A DNA stretch of 64,000 nucleotides from Chryseobacterium indologenes (GCF_002025665.1 NZ_CP018786.1:1612001-1676000), one strand, 5' to 3'. Positions 34,407 to 43,755 are shown, counted from the stretch's first letter. The notes: generated by a model from the letters alone, not told the origin. A program made the numbers and translations.

Positions 34407-35267
34407 TTGTTTTCTTGCTGCTCTGGCTCCTCTTTTTCTTGCCGTTTTCACTTTATACTCAAACCATTTTTCTTTGAATACCTTTCGCATGAGATTATCA
34501 AAATGTCTGGTAATGACCAGGTTTTTAAATCCACGCCATTTTTCAAGAGGACTTGAGGGAAGTGCCCTTACCGATATGGAATAACCTTCCGTGTCATATT
34601 GAATATAATGCCACCAGCCGGAAGGAATATAGAGGGTTTCTCCGGGGTAGATAATGGCTTCATAACCATTTAAGTAAAGTAGAGCCGGATATTTTCTATA
34701 ATCGGGATTTTTAATTTGAGCCAGGCTGTGGAAATTATAGGGCAGTTTATACATAAAATCAGACTGTTCCCACGGGAAGAGCCAGATTCTTTTGATTCCT
34801 TGGAACTGGCTGATAAAAACGTGTGACATATCGATATCAATATGATTTCTTGTGACAGAACCTTTACCACCAAAAAACATAAAGGGCAGCCATTTCAGTA
34901 TTTTACCATTTGTAACATCATTGTAGATAATGTCGTTTTTAAGCTCAGGTTTTATTTTTAATAAATTAAATAAGAAGAGCCTGTGTTCTGTTGGGGTGGA
35001 TTGAATCAGATCAAGATATTCTGCAAATGTAGATTGTGCAATAGGATCACTGGCCACTCTGTCCAGAGAATCAAGCTCGCTGCCGTAGATATTTACCCTA
35101 TGATCTCCTGCGATTTCTTTGAAATACTCATAATTCCACTTTTTGAAAGCGGGACTTTCCGGATGCACAAAGTCTTCAATAATAATCGGAACTCTCGGCT
35201 TCATGTGGTTGTTGATAAAGGTTTCTGAACTGATTGTCTTTATTTTTTGTACCGGCTTTAATCTCAT
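34389..35267 (-). CDS. Cupin/JmjC-like Fe(II) oxygenase domain protein
   Basis: A 292-residue soluble protein of the cupin_8/JmjC type, as in factor-inhibiting-HIF-like enzymes. The N-terminus has the family phrase KPRVPIIIEDFVHPE. The likely iron facial triad is H142-x-D144 in RNHIDIDMSHVFISQFQG and H220 in PGETLYIPSGWWHYIQ. IKRIWLFPWEQSDFMY is the usual strand after the first ligands. Such enzymes hydroxylate protein or small-molecule substrates with 2-oxoglutarate; the substrate here is unknown. A basic C-terminal tail (KTARKRGARAARKQR) is notable. Confidence 0.88.
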   Translation of the reverse strand: MRLKPVQKIKTISSETFINNHMKPRVPIIIEDFVHPESPAFKKWNYEYFKEIAGDHRVNIYGSELDSLDRVASDPIAQSTFAEYLDLIQSTPTEHRLFLFNLLKIKPELKNDIIYNDVTNGKILKWLPFMFFGGKGSVTRNHIDIDMSHVFISQFQGIKRIWLFPWEQSDFMYKLPYNFHSLAQIKNPDYRKYPALLYLNGYEAIIYPGETLYIPSGWWHYIQYDTEGYSISVRALPSSPLEKWRGFKNLVITRHFDNLMRKVFKEKWFEYKVKTARKRGARAARKQRSFQI

Positions 35268-35425
35268 GCATTAAAAATTTAAACAAATATAAATATTATC
35301 CTACTAAATTTATAGACTAATAGTGTTAAAACTGATTCCTGAATTGATTTTTTAGAATTAAGCTTATAAAAGGTTTTATTTTACTGCCTTTTTAGTAAAT
35401 TAGCACATCTAAAAAATTACTAAAA

Positions 35426-36622
35426 ATGATCTCTGAAAAATACCTTCAACATTTACAGAACGAACTTCAGAATATTGAGAATGACGGACTTTACAAAAGA
35501 GAAAGAATCATCACGTCTCAGCAGAGTGCAGAAATAGAAGCGAACGGAAAAAAACTTTTGAACTTCTGTGCTAATAATTATCTGGGATTATCCAACCATC
35601 CGGAAGTGATGAAAGCTTCTCAGGAAATGATCCAATCTCACGGATACGGAATGTCTTCTGTACGTTTCATCTGCGGAACACAGGATATTCACAAGGATTT
35701 GGAGAAAAAAATTGCTGATTTCTTAGGTCTTGAAGATACGATCCTTTATGCAGCGGCATTTGATGCAAACGGAGGAGTTTTCGAACCATTATTTACAGAA
35801 GAAGATGCTATTATTTCAGATGAACTGAACCATGCATCAATCATTGATGGTGTTCGTTTATGTAAAGCAGCGAGATACAGATATAAAAATAATAATATGG
35901 CTGATCTGGAAGCTCAGTTGATTGCAGCTTCTGAAAAGAATCACCGTTTTAAAATCATCGTTACAGACGGAGTATTTTCAATGGACGGTATTGTAGCAGA
36001 CTTAAAAGGAGTTTGTGACCTTGCCGATAAATATGATGCTTTGGTAATGGTAGATGATTCTCATGCAACAGGTTTCATCGGAAAAACAGGTCGTGGAACT
36101 CACGAAGCTAATGAAGTAATGGGTAGAGTAGATATCATCACTTCTACTTTAGGAAAAGCTTTAGGAGGAGCTTTAGGAGGATTTACTTCCGGTAAAAAAG
36201 AGATCATTGATATGTTGAGACAGCGTTCAAGACCTTATTTATTCTCCAACTCTCTGGCTCCTGGTATCGTAGGAGCTGCTTTGAAAGTATTGGATATGAT
36301 TTCTGATGATACTTCTCTTCGTGATAAAGTAATGGAGAATGCAGAATATTTCAGAACGGAAATGAAAGCAAAAGGTTTCGATATTCCTGATGGAGATGCT
36401 GCCATTGTTCCGGTAATGCTTTATGATGCACCACTTTCACAGAAAATGGCTGAAAAGCTTATGGATGAAGGGATTTATGTAATCGGATTCTTCTATCCTG
36501 TAGTACCGAAAGGAAAAGCAAGAATCAGAGTACAATTATCAGCTGCTCACACTAAAGAACATTTGGATAAAGCCATTGCTGCTTTTGAAAAAGTTGGAAA
36601 AGAATTAGGAGTGATCTCTTAA
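35426..36622 (+). CDS. kbl: Glycine C-acetyltransferase (2-amino-3-ketobutyrate CoA ligase)
   Basis: A 398-residue PLP enzyme of the alpha-oxoamine synthase family, with the same length and motif spacing as Escherichia coli Kbl. The PLP lysine is K244 in [14 protein letters not shown]; other blocks are [35 protein letters not shown] and [18 protein letters not shown]. It joins glycine and acetyl-CoA or, in threonine breakdown, cleaves 2-amino-3-ketobutyrate. The partner threonine dehydrogenase gene is not adjacent. A terminator follows. Confidence 0.96.
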   Translation: MISEKYLQHLQNELQNIENDGLYKRERIITSQQSAEIEANGKKLLNFCANNYLGLSNHPEVMKASQEMIQSHGYGMSSVRFICGTQDIHKDLEKKIADFLGLEDTILYAAAFDANGGVFEPLFTEEDAIISDELNHASIIDGVRLCKAARYRYKNNNMADLEAQLIAASEKNHRFKIIVTDGVFSMDGIVADLKGVCDLADKYDALVMVDDSHATGFIGKTGRGTHEANEVMGRVDIITSTLGKALGGALGGFTSGKKEIIDMLRQRSRPYLFSNSLAPGIVGAALKVLDMISDDTSLRDKVMENAEYFRTEMKAKGFDIPDGDAAIVPVMLYDAPLSQKMAEKLMDEGIYVIGFFYPVVPKGKARIRVQLSAAHTKEHLDKAIAAFEKVGKELGVIS

Positions 36623-36649
36623 GATAAAAAATCTACTTTTGTAGAATAA

Positions 36650-36690
36650 AAAACAGGATTTCTTATATTCAGAGAAATCCTGTTTTCTTA
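36650..36690 (+). terminator. Terminator after kbl
   Basis: AAAACAGGATTTCT (36650-36663) and AGAAATCCTGTTTT (36673-36686) form a perfect 14-bp stem with a nine-base loop. Confidence 0.85.
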
Positions 36691-36866
36691 TTCAGGGGGA
36701 TTGGAAGTATTGACAATAAAAAAATTGAAATACATTAAAAACACACCAATTTTAAAATGATTGATCCTATTTCTTTTAATAATTAAATAATTGTAGTTAA
36801 AAAAATACTATTGCTGAATAAATGATAATATAATATATTTGAAACACTAATTCTAATAACCATTTT

Positions 36867-37517
36867 GTGAAAAAATATTTACTTCTTTTTGTTTTTTTTA
36901 GCTTTTTCAATACATTTTATGCTCAATCTGATGATTACAAATCAATACTTACCGTAAGTGCTTTTGCTCCTTTTCGCGACCAACGCTATAATGTAGGGTA
37001 TATGCGGAAAATAAATGAAAGATGGTGGATTGGAAGCGAATTGGCCTATGGAACCGACAAAATAATTCCCGTAAATAATGGTAATTTTGAAGGGGAAAAC
37101 AGGATTTTTGAGATAAGACCGGAAGTTTTTTACAGCTTGGCGCCTCAATCAAGATTAAAACACTTTGTATCAGCAGAAGTTTTCTATTTAAATCAAACAG
37201 GAAAAAATATTTCAGGAAAATATTATGACGAAAATGATGTTTATTATTCTTTTAGTTCAGCAGATTATAAAAGAACCAAATATGGAGTAAATATTAACTA
37301 CAGCATTTTGCTTCATAAAGAGTCTTCATGGTTTGGCTTTATGCCTAAAATTGGCTTTGGTATCAGACAAAAAAATGTTTCTTATACTAATATAACAGGA
37401 AAAGAAGAAGAATATGCTCCTGTAGATGGTGTTCCTTTTGATTATCATTCCAATCGGCAAGGTTCTAATTTGGGTTTCAATTTTAATGTTGATATGAAAA
37501 TTATTTTCAAATTCTAA
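36867..37517 (+). CDS. Outer membrane beta-barrel-like protein, GTG start
   Basis: A 216-residue exported protein that I cannot assign to a named family. It starts at GTG and has a signal peptide ending near residue 20 (NTFYAQ). The mature part is rich in alternating aromatic strands (RWWIGSELAYGTDK, FEIRPEVFYSLA, HFVSAEVFYLN, YGVNINYSILLHK, FGFMPKIGFGIR) and ends in a strand with terminal Phe (LGFNFNVDMKIIFKF), as outer membrane barrels do. It is monocistronic. The function is unknown. Confidence 0.75.
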   Translation: MKKYLLLFVFFSFFNTFYAQSDDYKSILTVSAFAPFRDQRYNVGYMRKINERWWIGSELAYGTDKIIPVNNGNFEGENRIFEIRPEVFYSLAPQSRLKHFVSAEVFYLNQTGKNISGKYYDENDVYYSFSSADYKRTKYGVNINYSILLHKESSWFGFMPKIGFGIRQKNVSYTNITGKEEEYAPVDGVPFDYHSNRQGSNLGFNFNVDMKIIFKF

Positions 37518-37586
37518 AAAATATTGAATCTTTATTATTTTAAGCTAAAGATTTTAGATTAAATTCTCTTTTTTTCCGAAATAAAC

Positions 37587-37594
37587 TATCTTTG
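37587..37594 (+). promoter_or_regulatory. -7 box of hemJ
   Basis: TATCTTTG matches TAnnTTTG and lies 16 bases before the ATG, so the leader is short. Confidence 0.55.
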
Positions 37595-37610
37595 CAAACA
37601 AATTTTTAGG

Positions 37611-38162
37611 ATGCTGTATACCGTCATCAAAGCTTTACATATTATCTTCATGGTAAGCTACTTTGCGGGAATTTTTTATCTCGTGAGGATTTTCGTTTAT
37701 TATAAAGATACCGATGAATTTCCGGAAGAAAAAAAGAAAATTCTGAGAGAGCAGTACACTTTTATGGCCAGAAGGCTGTGGAATATTATCACCGTTCCTG
37801 CGGGGATAATCATGGCAGTTTGCGGATTAGTCATGATCTTTTTAAATACCGGGCTGATGAAAATGCCGTGGTTTCATTTGAAACTGACCTTCCTGATCGG
37901 GCTTGCCGTTTACCATTACTGGTGCTGGAAAAAAGTCCTTCATTTAAAAGAATTACATGGAGATACACTGCCGATTGCCAATATCAAACTGAGACAGGCG
38001 AATGAAATTGCAACATTCATTCTGTTTCTGGTGGTATTTACCGTTATATTAAAATCAATGGTGATCGAATACTGGTGGCAATTAATTGCAGGATTTTTCG
38101 TTCTTGTATTGCTGATCATGATGACAGTGAAACTGGTTAATAAAAATAAAAAAAACAAATAA
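37611..38162 (+). CDS. hemJ: Protoporphyrinogen oxidase HemJ-like (CopD/UPF0093 family)
   Basis: A 183-residue membrane protein with four to five helices. The family phrases are KALHIIFMVSYFAGIFYLVRIFVYY (conserved His10 in the first helix), ARRLWNIITVPAGIIMAVCG and PWFHLKLTFLIGLAVYHYWCWKK, followed by RQANEIATFILFLVVFTVILKS. HemJ oxidises protoporphyrinogen IX to protoporphyrin IX in heme synthesis in bacteria lacking HemG and HemY. The gldF gene follows 59 bp downstream. Most databases label it CopD or HemJ; the His/Lys pattern supports HemJ. Confidence 0.85.
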   Translation: MLYTVIKALHIIFMVSYFAGIFYLVRIFVYYKDTDEFPEEKKKILREQYTFMARRLWNIITVPAGIIMAVCGLVMIFLNTGLMKMPWFHLKLTFLIGLAVYHYWCWKKVLHLKELHGDTLPIANIKLRQANEIATFILFLVVFTVILKSMVIEYWWQLIAGFFVLVLLIMMTVKLVNKNKKNK

Positions 38163-38221
38163 TTGTAGAGTAGGGCGTATGTCTTAAAACATGCATCCTT
38201 TTTACATCTTACAAAAAAACT

Positions 38222-38950
38222 ATGATTGCAATTTTAAAGAAAGAACTTTGGAGTTACTTTGGAAACTGGAGTGCATGGGTGATCATTGCCGCTTTCAGTT
38301 TGATAGCAACCCTTTTCCTGTTCTTTTTCGACAACGATTCTAATATTTTTGAGATCGGAATGGCCTCGCTTCAGAGCTATTTCGTATTGGTTCCATGGCT
38401 GTTGATGTTTATCATTCCGGCACTTTCCATGAAAACTTTTGCGGAAGAACAGCAAACCGGAACATTAAACTGGCTTTTCTCACAACCGTTAAAGGTTTCA
38501 GAACTGGTAGCGGGAAAATTTCTTTCCGTATGGATTGTTGGGATTTTATGCCTTATTCCATCATTAATTTATCTTTATACAGTTTATGTTTTGGGAGTTC
38601 CTGCAGGAAATATTGACTTGGGGATGACTTTCGGAAGTTATATTGGACTGATGATCTTAATTGCTGCTTTTTCAGCAGTAGGAATTCTGGCTTCATCATT
38701 ATCACAGAATCAGATTATGGCTTATCTGCTGGGTGTTTTCATGTGCTTCATTATGTATTTTGGAATTGAACAACTGGCGAGCTATAAACTATTGGGAGGG
38801 GCGGACTTTATCCTTCAGAATATAGGTTTCTATCAGCATTTCTTAGGCTTTACAAGAGGGCTTATTGATTTTAAAGATGTAGCTTATTTTGTACTTGTTA
38901 TCGGAGCTTCATTAGTATTGTCTAATCATTTTATTAACAAAAAGAAGTAG
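38222..38950 (+). CDS. gldF: Gliding-motility ABC transporter permease GldF
   Basis: A 242-residue membrane protein with six hydrophobic segments. It starts MIAILKKELWSYFGNWSAWVI and has the ABC-2 permease phrases MFIIPALSMKTFAEEQQTGTLNWLFSQPL and LVAGKFLSVWIVGILCL. In Flavobacterium johnsoniae GldF works with GldA (ATPase) and GldG. The gldG gene follows 4 bp downstream; gldA is not in the window. Gliding is linked with T9SS in this phylum, though GldAFG are not needed in all gliders. Confidence 0.93.
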   Translation: MIAILKKELWSYFGNWSAWVIIAAFSLIATLFLFFFDNDSNIFEIGMASLQSYFVLVPWLLMFIIPALSMKTFAEEQQTGTLNWLFSQPLKVSELVAGKFLSVWIVGILCLIPSLIYLYTVYVLGVPAGNIDLGMTFGSYIGLMILIAAFSAVGILASSLSQNQIMAYLLGVFMCFIMYFGIEQLASYKLLGGADFILQNIGFYQHFLGFTRGLIDFKDVAYFVLVIGASLVLSNHFINKKK

Positions 38951-38954
38951 AATT

Positions 38955-40625
38955 ATGAAGAAGTTCAATGCTAAATCTCCACTGGGAATTTTCTTAATTG
39001 TAATTGTTCCTTTAGTGATTATCCTGACCTATTCGGGAATCAGATTAGACTTAACAAAAGAAAAAAGATATACCCTTTCTGATAACACCATCAAAGTATT
39101 AGAGTCTGTTAAAAAGCCTCTGACGGTTGAAGTGTACCTGGAAGGAGACTTTCCTGCAAGTTTCAAACAGCTGCAAAGCGAAACGAAATTCATGCTGGAA
39201 GAATTCAGAAAAATTAATCCGAAGATTGATTTTAAATTCATCGATCCCATTAAAACAAAAATGTCTCAGGACACTCTGATGGCAATGGGAATGCAGCCGT
39301 CTATTCTTCCGGATGTAAAAGACGGGAAAATCTCACAAATCACCCTTTTCCCTTATGCGGTGATTAAACACGGAAATGATGGCGTTTCTATTCCTTTAGT
39401 GGTACAACAGGCCGGCATTGATGCCGATCAGCAGTTAACAAGATCTATTGAAGGACTGGAGTATAATCTTGTTTCCAATATTAAAAATATTGCAGCAGCC
39501 AAGAGAAAGAAAATCGGAATTCTGGTCAACCACGATGAATTGAATCCGGACGAGTTCCAGGGATTTGTACAGCTTGCCATGGAAAACTATGATGCAGGAC
39601 CTATTATTCCTAAAAATCAGACAGAGCTTTCAGTGGAAGATATTCCGCTATTGAAACAGATGAGTGCTTTGGTGATTGCAAAACCGAGAAAAGCTTTTAC
39701 AGATAATGAAAAAGTAATTCTGGACCAGTACATCATGAACGGAGGGAAAACCCTTTGGATGATAGATGCGGTAAATGCTGAAATGGATACGTTAACAAGA
39801 TCCAAGAAAGTAATGCCTTTCCCGGTAGATATCAACATGACAGATTTCTTTTTCAATTACGGGATAAGAATCAATCCTGCTTTGGTAAAAGATGTGAAAA
39901 AGTTTGCTCTTTTAAGACTGGTTACAGGAGAAGTGAGTGGAAATCCTCAGTACACAAGCTTACCTTGGCCTTATTATCCGCTTGGAATTGCTGAAAATAA
40001 TAATCCAATCACAAAAAATATCAATCCTGTAAAATTTGAATTCCCAACTTCTATCGATACACTAGGAGGGAGAAAGAATATCAAAACAAAAGTTCTTTTC
40101 GAATCCAGTGAAAGAACATTACTGAAACAGGTTCCGAACTATGTTGACCTGAAAGAAATTGCAAGTGTAGACAGTCTTGGACAAATGGAAAAACCAAGTA
40201 CACCAAAGATCTTCGCTGTTGCGTTGGAAGGAAAGTTTAATTCTGCTTATGCATCGAGAATTGAAAGAAAATCATACCCTGGATTCAAAGCATCCAGTCC
40301 GCAAAACAAAATGATTGTGATTGCAGACGGAGATGTAGGGAGAAATAAAGTGATCAAAGGAAAACCACTTCCGCTAGGAGTTGATCTGTTGACGAATGAA
40401 CAGTTTGGAAACGAACAATTCCTTAGAAATGCGCTGGATTATCTGTTAGATGACAGCAATCTGATGGAACTGAGAAACCGAAATATCGAAGAAAGACTTC
40501 TTGACAGACAAAGAATCACCGAAGAGAAATCCACCTGGCAGTGGATTAATTTACTGCTTCCATTGGCTATTATCGGCCTTATCGGAGGATTGTTCTTCTG
40601 GTTAAGGAAAAAGAAATTTGGATAA
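38955..40625 (+). CDS. gldG: Gliding-motility ABC transporter substrate-binding protein GldG
   Basis: A 556-residue protein with an N-terminal membrane anchor (~8-25) and a C-terminal one (NLLLPLAIIGLIGGLFFWL), between which lies a large extracytoplasmic domain. The start LTKEKRYTLSDNTIKVLESVKKPLTVEVYLEGDFPASFKQLQ is the hallmark of GldG and the related IFT-type transport domain. Its gene is tightly coupled to gldF and ends the operon, with a terminator 5 bp after the stop. Confidence 0.94.
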   Translation: MKKFNAKSPLGIFLIVIVPLVIILTYSGIRLDLTKEKRYTLSDNTIKVLESVKKPLTVEVYLEGDFPASFKQLQSETKFMLEEFRKINPKIDFKFIDPIKTKMSQDTLMAMGMQPSILPDVKDGKISQITLFPYAVIKHGNDGVSIPLVVQQAGIDADQQLTRSIEGLEYNLVSNIKNIAAAKRKKIGILVNHDELNPDEFQGFVQLAMENYDAGPIIPKNQTELSVEDIPLLKQMSALVIAKPRKAFTDNEKVILDQYIMNGGKTLWMIDAVNAEMDTLTRSKKVMPFPVDINMTDFFFNYGIRINPALVKDVKKFALLRLVTGEVSGNPQYTSLPWPYYPLGIAENNNPITKNINPVKFEFPTSIDTLGGRKNIKTKVLFESSERTLLKQVPNYVDLKEIASVDSLGQMEKPSTPKIFAVALEGKFNSAYASRIERKSYPGFKASSPQNKMIVIADGDVGRNKVIKGKPLPLGVDLLTNEQFGNEQFLRNALDYLLDDSNLMELRNRNIEERLLDRQRITEEKSTWQWINLLLPLAIIGLIGGLFFWLRKKKFG

Positions 40626-40630
40626 AAAAT

Positions 40631-40662
40631 AAAAAAGAGAAATCGTAAGGTTTCTCTTTTTT
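40631..40662 (+). terminator. Terminator of hemJ-gldF-gldG
   Basis: AAAAAAGAGAAA (40631-40642) pairs with TTTCTCTTTTTT (40651-40662). Confidence 0.8.
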
Positions 40663-40850
40663 ATTTTATAGCTAGAAGATGTAATCACTTATAGGACTGA
40701 TGATTGAAATTATGTAAATAAATTTCAGTATTATCAATCGGGATATCTAAGGATATTAGAGATATCGACCAGATTGGTATTTGTGCTTTTTGGTTAAAAA
40801 AAATGAAGTCTATTTCATTTCATAATTTTGAGGTAAAAGAAGAATCTAAA

Positions 40851-41489
40851 TTATTGCTGATACGTTTCTTTTGGAAGTAGAGCCGCTGTCCTGTAATAAC
40901 TGATGTCAGTGGAAATCTGTTCCTGAAGATCCTGGAAAGTATCATAATCATAATGGATCCAGTTTTCTTCATGATCGGGGTCCGGAGTTTTATCTACAGC
41001 CAGTTCCAGTTTTCCGTCTTCCTGATAGCTGCATTCTATGGCGGCGTATTTTTCACCGCTTTCGTCGTTGGTATACCAGCATTTTATGGTTCTTTCAAGC
41101 TGGGGTTGATGGGTTTCGTTATCGATAACCTGTGAACAGATAAAATTTTCAGGATCTTCTGTTTTGAAAACAGTTTTAGAAATTAAAGGCAGTTCGTCTA
41201 CGGATAAGGAATACAATTTATTGGTAGAAATAATATAGCCGTCGGTGGTCTCTTTTTTTTCAATATCAAAAAAGTCAGACTTTTCTTTAAGATAATTGAC
41301 TACCTGAGTTTCGTCTTCTTCGTCACTTAAAAAATAATTGATGTTATAAACACTGTCTTCGTTAATAAATTCAATTTCTTTCAGGAAATCGGAACCTTCC
41401 TCATAATAATACAGATGATATTCGCTCAGCTTCACAGCATTACTTTTGGAAATAATCTCTCCAAAAATGTTTTTGTACACTTTTCTCAT
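40851..41489 (-). CDS. Conserved acidic protein of unknown function
   Basis: A 212-residue soluble protein that I do not recognise. It begins MRKVYKNIFGEIISKSNAVKL and is strongly acidic with many Tyr residues. There is no signal peptide or membrane segment. The central part alternates beta-strand-like phrases (YHLYYYEEGSDFLKEIEFINEDSVYNINYFL, WYTNDESGEKYAAIECSYQEDGKLEL). The next gene downstream on the same strand direction is unrelated in sequence. The reading frame and codon use match its neighbours. Confidence 0.72.
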   Translation of the reverse strand: MRKVYKNIFGEIISKSNAVKLSEYHLYYYEEGSDFLKEIEFINEDSVYNINYFLSDEEDETQVVNYLKEKSDFFDIEKKETTDGYIISTNKLYSLSVDELPLISKTVFKTEDPENFICSQVIDNETHQPQLERTIKCWYTNDESGEKYAAIECSYQEDGKLELAVDKTPDPDHEENWIHYDYDTFQDLQEQISTDISYYRTAALLPKETYQQ

Positions 41490-41600
41490 TTTTAATCATG
41501 TTAGTTTGTTTCATCTATTAGTTTAAGTGGTAGGGCAAAGATAAGTTTTCTTTTTTTATCTTAACCTGAAGTGTAAAGTAGTATTTATTTCGTAAGTATT

Positions 41601-42029
41601 CTATATATCCTTTATAAAATCCTCATATTCGTAGTAAAACCGTTCGAAACCGTCCATTTTGTTCACAAAAAATTCAAAAATTTCTTGCCAGGTATTTTTA
41701 TTAAAAATAGAAACATGATGTTTTTCAACCCATATCCTGCTGATTATCTTACCGTTTTCAAGAGTGAAATATTCTTCTTTCTGAAAATCTCCGATAAAAT
41801 CTTTTAAAATATCTTCCAAAGACCAGATCTTCTCGTAGTACGCATTTCGGAAGATTTCATCTTTCATTTCGATATCCAGAGAAACTTCTGCTTTTTTGTT
41901 GTCGGCAGAAAATTTAAATGCCATGTCCTTAATTTTGGTGTCATAAAGAATCCATTTTCTGGGAAATGATCTTCCAAAAGCGGTCCAAAATTCCTTTTTT
42001 AGTTGCTGTGCTTCTTGTTTACTGAACAT
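41601..42029 (-). CDS. DUF4268 domain protein
   Basis: A 142-residue soluble protein fitting DUF4268: FSKQEAQQLKKEFWTAFGRSFPRKWILYDTKIKDMAFKF at the start, then KKAEVSLDIEMKDEIFRNAYYEKIWSLE, and a Trp/Phe-rich C-terminus. This domain is also found at the end of some restriction-like nucleases; no catalytic motif is visible in this stand-alone form. It sits alone upstream of the divergent Rrf2 gene. The function is unknown. Family assignment is from recalled sequence blocks. Confidence 0.78.
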   Translation of the reverse strand: MFSKQEAQQLKKEFWTAFGRSFPRKWILYDTKIKDMAFKFSADNKKAEVSLDIEMKDEIFRNAYYEKIWSLEDILKDFIGDFQKEEYFTLENGKIISRIWVEKHHVSIFNKNTWQEIFEFFVNKMDGFERFYYEYEDFIKDI

Positions 42030-42167
42030 ATGGCAAACATAATGATTTAATAGGAGAAAGGCAAAAGTGTGGTACCTAAAACCGTAAAATTACGGATAGA
42101 TAAACTTGCCTTTTTTTCTTTTATGAATCTGCTTTTATGGTCTTTTTCAAATATTAAACAATTTTCG

Positions 42168-42175
42168 TATTTTTG
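42168..42175 (+). promoter_or_regulatory. -7 box immediately before the Rrf2 gene (near-leaderless)
   Basis: TATTTTTG matches TAnnTTTG and ends five bases before the ATG at 42181. Transcription would start on or next to the start codon. Confidence 0.5.
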
Positions 42176-42180
42176 CTTTA

Positions 42181-42588
42181 ATGCTTTCAAAAAAATCTCA
42201 ATATGCGTTTAAGGCGCTTTCATATCTTGTAGAAAAAAGAAATGAAGGCCCGATTCTTATTTCTGAAATTGCGGAACATAAAAAGATTCCTTTAAAGTTT
42301 TTGGAAAACATCCTTCTTGAACTGAAAAAAGCGGAAATCCTCGACAGTAAAAAAGGAAAGGGTGGTGGCTATTTCTTAAAAGAAAATCCGGAGAATGTGA
42401 AACTGGCGAAAATCATTCGTCTTGTCAATGGGCCTATTGCCATGCTTCCCTGTGTAAGTCTCAATTTTTATGAAAAATGTGATGACTGCAATGAAGATCA
42501 CTGCGGGCTTCATGATGTACTGATAGAGGTTCGGGATGCTTCACTGAATATTCTGGAAAGTAAAACTTTAATGGATCTGGTAGATTAA
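42181..42588 (+). CDS. Rrf2-family transcriptional regulator
   Basis: A 135-residue winged-helix regulator. The start MLSKKSQYAFKALSYLVEKRNEGPILISEIAEHKKIPLKFLENILLELKKAEILDSKKGKGGGY is the canonical Rrf2 domain. Three Cys occur in the C-terminal effector region (C99 in LPCVSLNFYEKCDDCNEDHC and the Cys cluster after it), the place where IscR-type members bind Fe-S clusters. In Flavobacteriia such regulators often control sulfate assimilation. A TSUP exporter is encoded just downstream, so a sulfur role is likely. Confidence 0.9.
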   Translation: MLSKKSQYAFKALSYLVEKRNEGPILISEIAEHKKIPLKFLENILLELKKAEILDSKKGKGGGYFLKENPENVKLAKIIRLVNGPIAMLPCVSLNFYEKCDDCNEDHCGLHDVLIEVRDASLNILESKTLMDLVD

Positions 42589-42615
42589 CCTGATCCTTTT
42601 TTTTGAATTAATAGT

Positions 42616-42630
42616 CTACTTGTTTTGTAG
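42616..42630 (+). promoter_or_regulatory. CTAC-N7-GTAG dyad upstream of the small ORF and TSUP gene
   Basis: CTAC (42616-42619) and GTAG (42627-42630) form a short dyad between the Rrf2 gene and the next genes, just upstream of a weak -7 box (GATATTTG). It is a candidate Rrf2 operator only. Confidence 0.3.
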
Positions 42631-42676
42631 GATAAATATTTTATCAGATATTTGCACTACTTCAAATGAATAAACT

Positions 42677-42874
42677 ATGATTTCAAAAGAAGAGGTAAAC
42701 CAATTACAAAAGCTTACACCCTCTATTACCGCAGTACATTCCGTGGCTGCATGTATTATTTCCGGAAAGATTTCCTCGCACAGAACTACAGAAAACAGTT
42801 CTACTTTAAATGTCTCAATTGGCAATGATGCTGATAATGAAAGAGTATGGACTAAAACGGTTGTGACATGGTGA
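42677..42874 (+). CDS. Small protein of unknown function, overlapping the TSUP gene
   Basis: A 65-residue ORF that I do not recognise. It is hydrophilic with one Cys (C27). Its stop overlaps the start of the TSUP gene in the arrangement ATGGTGA, the classic form for coupled translation, which supports its being translated. Its last residues (NERVWTKTVVTW) faintly recall the end of DUF2061 proteins that accompany sulfate-assimilation genes, but the membrane helices of that family are missing. It could be a remnant. Confidence 0.45.
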   Translation: MISKEEVNQLQKLTPSITAVHSVAACIISGKISSHRTTENSSTLNVSIGNDADNERVWTKTVVTW

Positions 42875-43755
42875 TTTCAAGAAAAATTCAGGTAAGGATT
42901 AATGTCCTTTTGATGACTGCTGCTATTATATCCATTGCTGTTTTTTCCATGTATGAACTGGGATATCTGGAAGAACTGCAGACCATTCTGGCAAAAGATA
43001 ATTATATTTTTTACTGGATGCTTCTGGTAGGTGTTTTTGCAGAAATTGTTGCAGGTTCCATGGGAATGGGATATGGAGTTATTTGTACCACAACCCTTAT
43101 GCTGCTCAATATTCCACCGCATATTGTAAGTGCAAGTATTCATTCTGCGGAAAGTTTCACCACTGCTGCGGGAAGTCTCAGCCATATTAAATTGAAAAAT
43201 GTAAGCAAAAGTCTGGTGAAAAAGCTCGCTATTCCGGCTGTGATCGGAGCAGTTATCGGAGCAGTCAGTCTTACTTATCTGGGAGAGTATTATGCGAAAA
43301 TCACGAAAACACTCATTGCTTTTTACACTTTATACCTTGGATTCCAGATTTTATCAAATGCATTTAAAGAAAAACAAAGTAAAGCGCTGAAAAGGAAAAC
43401 CAATCTAACCAGACTTGGCGTGATAGGAGGCTTTATAGATTCATTTGCAGGAGGAGGCTGGGGACCTTTGGTGACCGGAACATTGATTAAAAATGCATTC
43501 ACCCCAAGATTTGCCGTAGGAAGCTCTACCGTAGCCAAGTTTATTCTTACGCTAACCGCTGCCATTACTTTTTTCTTTACCCTGGGAATCCAGCACTGGA
43601 ACATTATTCTCGGGCTTTTAATCGGAGGAATTATTACCGCTCCTTTTTCAGCGATGCTCACTGCTAAGCTTCCTGTAAAGAAAATGTTTGTGATTATCGG
43701 AACATTGGTAATTGTGATGAGTTCTATAACTATTTATAAATCAGTTTTTAATTAA
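42868..43755 (+). CDS. TauE/SafE (TSUP) family exporter, second copy
   Basis: A 295-residue membrane protein with about eight helices. It has an extra N-terminal helix (~8-28) before the TSUP core, whose duplicated motifs are AEIVAGSMGMGYGVICTTTLMLLN and GVIGGFIDSFAGGGWGPLVTGTLI. The differences from the exporter at 14531 are large, so they are not recent duplicates. Its position behind an Rrf2 regulator suggests sulfur anion export under sulfur control. The start codon is embedded in the stop of the preceding small ORF. Confidence 0.9.
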   Translation: MVISRKIQVRINVLLMTAAIISIAVFSMYELGYLEELQTILAKDNYIFYWMLLVGVFAEIVAGSMGMGYGVICTTTLMLLNIPPHIVSASIHSAESFTTAAGSLSHIKLKNVSKSLVKKLAIPAVIGAVIGAVSLTYLGEYYAKITKTLIAFYTLYLGFQILSNAFKEKQSKALKRKTNLTRLGVIGGFIDSFAGGGWGPLVTGTLIKNAFTPRFAVGSSTVAKFILTLTAAITFFFTLGIQHWNIILGLLIGGIITAPFSAMLTAKLPVKKMFVIIGTLVIVMSSITIYKSVFN

